Notes under the pieces: generated by a model
The model's database searches: none
Told to the model about the DNA's origin: nothing
Seen by the model: only the letters and a program-made list of their open reading frames with translations
From: Opitutales bacterium
GTDB lineage: Bacteria; Verrucomicrobiota; Verrucomicrobiia; Opitutales; T3Sed10-336
Reading direction: 5' to 3'
Assembly (NCBI GenBank): GCA_007132315.1
Contig: SLOW01000243.1
Location: 1-9,626, forward strand
DNA length: 9,626 bases
Shown here: one piece after another, positions 1-4,470 of the stretch
How the letters are laid out: each line of letters starts with the position of its first letter
Position numbering within the stretch: position 1 is the first letter of the stretch
Position numbers and translations under genes: made by a program

Positions 1-1
1 C

Positions 2-1420
2 ACCGACGGATCGATGCCCGAGGTGGCCGAAAGAATCGCCCAGCTGTCCCCGGACGATCCCATTGCGAATTTCGAGCAGAAAGTCTTATCCGCCGACGGC
101 ACCACACGCTGGTATCAATGGACCAACCGGGCCATCTTCGACAACCTCGGACGGCTCTTCGAGCACCAGGCGGTCGGAAGAGATATCACCGAGACGAAAG
201 ACCTCGAAGCGCAGGTCCGCCAATCACAACGCCTCGATTCCATCGGGCAGTTGGCCGCGGGTATCGCCCACGATTACAACAACATCCTCACCGTCATCCA
301 GGGTCACGCCAGTCTCATCTCAATGGGAAACCGGCCTCCCGAGTCCGTGGTCAAATCCGCCCAACAGATTTGCCTGGCCACCGAACACGCGAGCAACCTC
401 TCGCGCCAGTTACTCGTTTTCAGCAATCGCCAGGCGGTCCACATCAAGTCAATCGACCTCAATGTGGCGCTGAATCAGCTGACCAAACTGCTCGGACGCA
501 TTCTGACCGAGAATATCCGATTGGATCTGGATCTCAGGAAAAATCTTCCCGACATCGAGGCAGACCGCGGCATGATGGAGCAGATCATCTTCAACCTGGC
601 CGCCAACGCTCGCGACGCCATGCCGGACGGGGGCAGTCTGACGATCACAACGACCACCGAGGTCATCGGCCCGCGCAGCAAGCGCCGGCACCCCGAGGCC
701 ACGGCGGGGCGCTTCGTTCGCGTAACGGTTAAAGACACCGGTTGCGGCATTGCTCCGGAGCATCAGGCCAAGGTTTTCGAGCCATTCTTCACCACCAAAG
801 GCGTGGGAAAAGGATCCGGCCTCGGACTCGCCACGGTGTACGGTATCGTCAAACAACACAAAGGCTGGATCGAGATCCGAAGCGAGCCGGATGCGGGCAC
901 CGCGTTCGACATATTCCTTCCGGCGGTCGACGCAAAAGCGCGCCGCAAGGAGGAAGCCCCGCAATCGCCGAAAAGCATCCGCGGCACCGAAACGGTTCTT
1001 CTGGCCGAAGACGAACCGGTGCTCCGCGAGTTGATCCGGAGCATCCTGGAGGAATTCGGCTACACCGTCCTGGAGAATCGATCAGGCGTCGTCGCGCTCG
1101 AGACCTGGCGCGAGAATCGTGACCGGATCGACATCCTGGTCACCGACCTGGTGATGCCGGACGGCCTGAACGGTCGCGAGCTCGCACAACGTATTTTAGT
1201 CGACAAACCCGAGACGGAAGTGGTTTACATCAGCGGCTACGGCGCCGATGTCGTCGGCAAGGACCTCAAATTGAAACAGGGAGAGAATTTTCTCCAGAAA
1301 CCGTTCGAACCCGACGCGCTCGCCCGGATCATCCGGAAACGGCTTGACGACGCGAAGCGAGAAAACGCCCGGCCCGACGCCGAACACCGGGACCCCCTTC
1401 CCGTGGAATCCGCGGTCTGA
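2..1420 (+). CDS. Hybrid sensor histidine kinase with C-terminal receiver domain (5' end outside window)
   Basis: The frame is open from the first bases, and an in-frame ATG lies at 14 inside a PAS domain, so the true start is upstream. Residue numbers count from that ATG. Residues 1-60 are the end of a PAS domain with its PAC segment (VGRDITE). The HisKA dimerisation helix follows, with the H-box QLAAGIAHDYNN and phospho-accepting His86. The HATPase domain has the N box (NLAANARDAM, 194-203), G1 (DTGCGI, 241-246), F box (FEPFFT) and G2 (GSGLGL, 267-272). A linker leads to a receiver domain (about 327-445) with acidic pocket AEDE (331-334), phospho-acceptor Asp378 (VTDLVMPD), Ser408 and Lys429 (QKPF). 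All catalytic residues are present, so the kinase should autophosphorylate and pass phosphate to its own receiver. No transmembrane segment falls in the visible part, and the input ligand cannot be told. The stop lies 17 bp from the convergent flavoprotein gene. No partner regulator is visible. Confidence 0.95.
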   Translation, partial: TDGSMPEVAERIAQLSPDDPIANFEQKVLSADGTTRWYQWTNRAIFDNLGRLFEHQAVGRDITETKDLEAQVRQSQRLDSIGQLAAGIAHDYNNILTVIQGHASLISMGNRPPESVVKSAQQICLATEHASNLSRQLLVFSNRQAVHIKSIDLNVALNQLTKLLGRILTENIRLDLDLRKNLPDIEADRGMMEQIIFNLAANARDAMPDGGSLTITTTTEVIGPRSKRRHPEATAGRFVRVTVKDTGCGIAPEHQAKVFEPFFTTKGVGKGSGLGLATVYGIVKQHKGWIEIRSEPDAGTAFDIFLPAVDAKARRKEEAPQSPKSIRGTETVLLAEDEPVLRELIRSILEEFGYTVLENRSGVVALETWRENRDRIDILVTDLVMPDGLNGRELAQRILVDKPETEVVYISGYGADVVGKDLKLKQGENFLQKPFEPDALARIIRKRLDDAKRENARPDAEHRDPLPVESAV

Positions 1421-1437
1421 CGGGCCGACGGGCCACC

Positions 1438-2610
1438 TCAATACACGTCCCGCTGGTAGCGCCGCTCCTTGCGCAGCAGCTTGACGTGACTGGCCGCTTC
1501 CTCTTCGGTCATACCCCCGGATTCACGCGCGATCTGGTGCAGGGCCTGATCCACATCCTTGGCCATCCGGTGGGCGTCTCCGCAGACGTAAAAGTAGGCG
1601 CCACCCTGCAACCACTCCCACAATGTGCGGGATTCCTCCAGCATCCGGTCCTGTACGTAAACCTTGTGCTCCTGGTCCCGCGAAAAGGCCAAGCTGATCT
1701 TGTTCAGATGCCCCTCCTCCCGGTACCGCTCGAATTCATCGCCGTAAAGGTAGTCGTATTCCTGTCGCTGGTCGCCGAAGAACAACCAGTTGCGACCCTT
1801 CGCACCCAGGGAAATCCTCTCTTGAAGAAACGCGCGGAACGGAGCGATCCCGGTTCCCGGACCGACCATGATGATATCGCGGTCCGGATCGTCCGGAAGT
1901 CTGAAGTGGGATTTCGCCAGGAACACCGGCACTTCGGGCCGGTGCATCGAGGCCCGTTCGGCCAGGTAAGTCGAGCACACCCCGACCCGATCGCGGTTGT
2001 TCGTCCGGTAGCGCACCACCGCGACCGTCAGATGAACAACCTCGGGATAAACCCAGGGCGAGGAGGCGATCGAATACAGCCGCGGTACCAGGCGCTTGAG
2101 CTGATCCGCCAACTGCTGCGCGGTGAAACGGACGCCGGGAAACACCTTCAGCAGGTCCACGACCTCCCGCTGACTGAGGAACTCCATCATTTCCTGTCGA
2201 GACGCCGGCTGCACCAACGCGTCCAGCTTCCGCTTTTCGGCGGGATCCGACGTGTGCCCGGCCAGGGCCTGCAGGAATTTCTTGGTCTGCTGGCCGATAT
2301 TCAGGCAACGAATCAGCGCTTCGCGGAGCGGGACCGGCTCGTCGTGCCGGGGGAGCGTAACCTCTTCGTCCGCGCCGAGTCCGGCGACCTGCAAGAGCTC
2401 GTCCACCGCGGCGGGATCGTTGGCGGGGAACACGCCCAAAGAATCCCCCGCCTCGTATTTCAAATCACTCCCGGCTATGCTCACCTCGATGTGACGGGTT
2501 TCCTTCATCGATCCCGGCCGATTCAGCGACCGGTTGTCCACGATCGATGAAAGAAAAGGATTGTCCTTGGTGTAAACCGGAGCTGTTTCTGTATCCATTT
2601 CGTTCGTCAT
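1438..2610 (-). CDS. Sulfite reductase alpha (CysJ)-type FAD/NADPH flavoprotein without flavodoxin domain
   Basis: A 390-aa diflavin-reductase-like protein covering only the FAD-binding and NADPH-binding halves. FAD module: RLYS (177-180) and GVCSTYLAER (210-219). NADPH module: GPGTGIAPFRA (250-260), SRDQ and KVYVQ (310-320, of the kind that binds the 2'-phosphate of NADPH), CGDA (343-346), and terminal DVY, whose Tyr390 would stack on the FAD ring. E. coli CysJ is about 600 aa and has an FMN flavodoxin domain first. Here the protein begins almost directly at the connecting/FAD region (YTKDNPF, 13-19), so electrons must leave FAD to a separate carrier or enzyme. It probably moves electrons from NADPH to an acceptor in the cytoplasm. 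Sulfite reduction is the name-giving role but is unproven, because no CysI hemoprotein gene is in the window. The ATG at 2610 is the most upstream reasonable start, with only a weak TTGAG before it. A second in-frame ATG lies four codons in. Confidence 0.9.
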   Translation of the reverse strand: MTNEMDTETAPVYTKDNPFLSSIVDNRSLNRPGSMKETRHIEVSIAGSDLKYEAGDSLGVFPANDPAAVDELLQVAGLGADEEVTLPRHDEPVPLREALIRCLNIGQQTKKFLQALAGHTSDPAEKRKLDALVQPASRQEMMEFLSQREVVDLLKVFPGVRFTAQQLADQLKRLVPRLYSIASSPWVYPEVVHLTVAVVRYRTNNRDRVGVCSTYLAERASMHRPEVPVFLAKSHFRLPDDPDRDIIMVGPGTGIAPFRAFLQERISLGAKGRNWLFFGDQRQEYDYLYGDEFERYREEGHLNKISLAFSRDQEHKVYVQDRMLEESRTLWEWLQGGAYFYVCGDAHRMAKDVDQALHQIARESGGMTEEEAASHVKLLRKERRYQRDVY

Positions 2611-2770
2611 AACTCAATATACGCCGAGGGCGGAAACTGTGGTACCTCCGGTCGGCAAAATCCGTAGGCCGAGCGGCCTGCAGGAACCTCAACTTATCAA
2701 AACACCTGCTCGAAAAAAGCGAAAAAGGCGAATTTCTCGCCGCTAATGACACGCGGACCATTTTCTTTTC
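2611..2770. promoter_or_regulatory. Divergent spacer between flavoprotein and pseudouridine synthase genes
   Basis: This 160-bp gap must hold the promoters of both divergent genes. Two short hairpins are visible: AGGCC-gagc-GGCCT at 2666-2679, and GGCGA-atttc-TCGCC at 2727-2741. A TATATT box on the minus strand lies just upstream of the flavoprotein ATG, which would give a very short or no leader, but no good -35 sits at the right distance. A GGAGGT on the minus strand near 2645 is too far from any start to be its ribosome site. No convincing promoter could be fixed for either gene. Confidence 0.35.
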
Positions 2771-3514
2771 ATGCCATCAGACCACAACATCCGACTCCAG
2801 AAACTGATCGCCGACGCCGGCATCTGCTCCCGTCGCGCCGCCGAAGAACTCATCCGGAACGGGGAGGTCACGGTCAACGGCGAAATCGCCGAAATCGGTC
2901 GCAAGGCGGACCCGCGAAAAGACCGGATTCTCGTTTCCGGCAAGCCCCTGCGCCCCCCGGCGGTCAAACGCCTGACGCTCGCCATGAACAAACCCCGGGG
3001 CTACTTGTGCAGCAACCGGGATCCTCACCACAGCAAAACGGTCTTCGACCTGTTGCCGCCTGAATTAGCGGGAATCCGGCTGTTCTGCGCCGGACGTCTG
3101 GACAAGGAAAGCGAAGGGCTGTTGATCCTGACCACCGACGGCGATCTCGCCCACCGCCTGCTGCACCCCTCGAAACGCGTCACCAAGCGCTACCGCGTGC
3201 TCCTGCAAACACCGTTTCCCCGCCGAGACCTGCGGTTGCTGTCGGAAGGCGTTCGTCACGAGGGAGATTTACTGCAGGCCGACAAAGCCTTTCTGCTCGG
3301 CCGGGAAAAAAACCCCGAAAGCTCCGATCACCTGGAGGTCCATCTCCACCAGGGCCGAAAGCGGGAAATCCGCCGCCTTTTCGAGGGGCTGGGGTTCCGG
3401 GTCAAGCGACTGCGACGCTTTCGCATCGGCGCCTACGCCATGAAAAACCTGCCCCCCGGGAAAGCCCGGGTCCTGGGCGACGCGGAAATCCGGGCGCTGC
3501 TCGCGGACGAATGA
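2771..3514 (+). CDS. RsuA/RluB-family rRNA pseudouridine synthase
   Basis: A 247-aa protein with the usual two-domain build of this family. An N-terminal S4 RNA-binding domain (about 7-55: IRLQKLIADAGICSRRAAEE, then VTVNGE) precedes the catalytic domain. The signature GRLDKESEGLLILTTDGD (108-125) holds the catalytic Asp111, and HQGRKREIRRLFEGLGF (193-209) with RLRRFRIG closes the active-site region. It isomerises one uridine in rRNA to pseudouridine. Length and the GLLILTTDGDLAHRLLHP segment are closer to RluB-type (23S) than to RsuA (16S), but the target site cannot be assigned, so no symbol is given. The ATG at 2771 puts the S4 domain at its normal place. The preceding bases are a pyrimidine-rich tract with no Shine-Dalgarno site. 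A weak hairpin (CCGAC-gaaga-GTCGG, 3523-3537) follows the stop without a T-run. Confidence 0.93.
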   Translation: MPSDHNIRLQKLIADAGICSRRAAEELIRNGEVTVNGEIAEIGRKADPRKDRILVSGKPLRPPAVKRLTLAMNKPRGYLCSNRDPHHSKTVFDLLPPELAGIRLFCAGRLDKESEGLLILTTDGDLAHRLLHPSKRVTKRYRVLLQTPFPRRDLRLLSEGVRHEGDLLQADKAFLLGREKNPESSDHLEVHLHQGRKREIRRLFEGLGFRVKRLRRFRIGAYAMKNLPPGKARVLGDAEIRALLADE

Positions 3515-3628
3515 TCGCCGGGCCGACGAAGAGTCGGATTGGGATCCGCCCCTCCGCCGTCCAGAAAACGGCGTTCCGCCGCGGCATCTGCCCCCCGACG
3601 CATGTCCTCGTTGGTGTGCGCCGCGAAA

Positions 3629-3892
3629 TCACCGCCATCCGAAATCTGATCCTACAGCCAGCCGTGCTCCTGCTTGTTCGTCGAGCAGACAGTTCGAAAA
3701 CACCAGCAGGGTTTCCGCGATGGTGTCCCTCCAGCCGGTGGCCTCCTCGTCCAACCCGTGCCGGGCGTCCTTGCGGGCCAGGTGATCGTAAGACGACACC
3801 ACGCCGCGAACGCCCTACAACATGATGTCATTCTTGGCCAAAGGCAGATCCAGCCCACGCCGGGTCAACGGTTCCCCGTCGTCATAATAACC
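3629..3892 (-). pseudogene. Decayed coding fragment, family not recognised
   Basis: Read on the minus strand from 3892, one frame gives a protein-like sequence with the strong G/C third-position bias of the neighbouring genes: GYYDDGEPLTRRGLDLPLAK, then NDIML, a TAG stop at 3817-3815, then GVRGVVSSYDHLARKDARHG and GWRDTIAETLLVFSN. Near 3675 the bias fades and seems to move to another frame, which ends at once in EHGWL and a stop (3654-3652). The first frame itself stops at 3631-3629. A stop codon upstream (3895-3893) also closes the frame. The pattern fits a gene tail with one nonsense mutation and one frameshift. I do not recognise the family. Chance open reading in GC-rich DNA is the alternative. 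Confidence 0.42.
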
Positions 3893-3906
3893 CTAACGTT
3901 GCAAAC

Positions 3907-4006
3907 GTGTTCTGGCAAACGATATATAAGATGCTTTTTACCAAAAGGTTTTGAAAATTTTTGGCAATTTTCAAAACCTCACAATAAATGGAGTTTGCCA
4001 GAACAC
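3907..4006. repeat. Double nested perfect inverted repeat, AT-rich core (MITE-like or hairpin element)
   Basis: The outer arms GTGTTCTGGCAAAC (3907-3920) and GTTTGCCAGAACAC (3993-4006) are perfect 14-bp inverted repeats. Inside them lies a second perfect 14-bp pair, AGGTTTTGAAAATT (3946-3959) and AATTTTCAAAACCT (3966-3979), with a 6-nt loop TTTGGC. The core is AT-rich, in sharp contrast with the GC-rich surroundings. A 7-bp direct repeat GCAAACG (3901-3907 and 3915-3921) overlaps the left arm. No clear target-site duplication is seen at the ends. The form suits a tiny non-autonomous element with terminal inverted repeats, or a single-strand folding site. No transposase is present. Symmetry and positions are directly seen; the mobile origin is inferred. 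Confidence 0.75.
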
Positions 4007-4007
4007 T

Positions 4008-4122
4008 AAATCGCACAAGCCCGCCGCGGCGGCGTTGGCCCTGCAACCGGCTTGCTCACGTACTCCAGTACTATCCCTGCGCCGGTTTTGGGCCCGCCTT
4101 CCCAGCCGAACTTCTGCGATTT
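4008..4122. repeat. GC-rich long imperfect palindrome (REP-like)
   Basis: The sequence folds around GTACT-cc-AGTAC (4060-4071). Matching blocks on both arms run outward: AACCGGC/GCCGGTT (4045-4051, 4081-4087), GGCCC/GGGCC (4037-4041, 4090-4094), GGCG/CGCC (4031-4034, 4095-4098), and AAATCGCA/TGCGATTT (4008-4015, 4115-4122). Offsets stay within one or two bases, so the arms are about 55 nt each. The element begins one base after the nested palindrome and may form one unit with it. The layout is like REP or other dispersed intergenic hairpin repeats, but copy number cannot be seen from one window. Confidence 0.6.
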
Positions 4123-4159
4123 TTGCAACATCAGGGATAAGCCTGGTACCAAAATCCCT
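4072..4159. repeat. Further inverted repeats joined to the palindrome block
   Basis: TATCCCTG (4072-4079) is the exact reverse complement of CAGGGATA (4132-4139), so it can pair as an alternative to the GC-rich palindrome. AGGGAT (4133-4138) can also pair with ATCCCT (4154-4159), which is followed by three T bases and is weakly terminator-like. The arms compete, which suggests alternative folds if the region is transcribed. Confidence 0.5.
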
Positions 4160-4365
4160 TTTCATGCTGGGTGTGACGCGCACAGGCTCCGATCTGGCCG
4201 GCGACTCGCAGATAAAAATCGTCGAATCATAGTCATGGAATCGAAGAATTTAATCTGAACGTCCGCCCAGCCGAACAGGTGCCATGGTCGCCGATAACGG
4301 TCCCGTCCAGTAAATCGTTTCATCGATTTCCAGCCAAACCCGTAAAAAGGCCGTTTTCAGGCCCG

Positions 4366-4380
4366 TTCCCGGGGCGGGAA
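4366..4380. other. Short hairpin upstream of ppdK promoter
   Basis: TTCCCG-ggg-CGGGAA is a perfect 6-bp inverted repeat ending 4 bp before the TTGACA box. It could be an operator or a chance G/C-rich symmetry; nothing else supports a role. Confidence 0.25.
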
Positions 4381-4384
4381 GTCA

Positions 4385-4412
4385 TTGACACACCGCATAT
4401 CGCGCCTAATAA
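4385..4412 (+). promoter_or_regulatory. Probable sigma70-type promoter of ppdK
   Basis: A perfect TTGACA (4385-4390) is followed after 16 nt by TAATAA (4407-4412), or after 17 nt by AATAAA. The -10 is a poor match but AT-rich against its surroundings. Transcription would begin near 4419 and leave a pyrimidine-rich leader of about 50 nt. Strand and distance suit ppdK. Confidence 0.5.
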
Positions 4413-4470
4413 ACTTACCGCTTCTACCTCTTAAACCTTCCGACAACGTACGAATAACAGAACACTAGAG

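Larger units (their letters stand above)
3515..4470. other. 956-bp region without an intact gene
   Basis: The stretch between the pseudouridine synthase and ppdK has no intact gene I can support. Its left part (3515-3892) is GC-rich with a coding-like but broken minus-strand frame. The centre (3900-4200) is a dense block of inverted repeats, AT-rich at 3921-3995 and GC-rich at 4015-4110. The right part (4200-4380) has only short, stop-broken, coding-like minus-strand segments and one small hairpin. The last 90 bp carry the probable ppdK promoter and leader. The longest open frames here (104-111 aa on plus, 68-78 aa on minus) lack recognisable domains and look like shadows. Confidence 0.7.

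Noticed and set aside
1418..1440. Shared terminator between the convergent kinase and flavoprotein genes
   Set aside because: Only a 4-bp GGCC stem is possible in the gap, and there is no T-run.
1486..2550. 354-aa open frame on the plus strand opposite the flavoprotein gene
   Set aside because: It is antisense to a well-supported reductase, Arg/His/Pro-rich, and has no known motif; a codon-bias shadow.
3523..3537. Terminator after the pseudouridine synthase gene
   Set aside because: The stem CCGAC/GTCGG is only 5 bp and no T-run follows.
3674..4009. 111-aa plus-strand open frame
   Set aside because: It is antisense to the decayed minus-strand fragment and then runs into the AT-rich palindrome with a change of composition; no domain.
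3907..4122. Integron attC site or retron msr/msd
   Set aside because: The folded arms recall attC, but no clear core pair (GTTRRRY/RYYYAAC) is placed at the ends and no integrase is near. No reverse transcriptase exists for a retron.
3971..4183. 70-aa minus-strand open frame running through the palindromes
   Set aside because: It starts at GTG, reads straight across both inverted-repeat arms, and has an Arg/Ala-rich, domain-free product. It looks like read-through of repeat DNA, not a gene.
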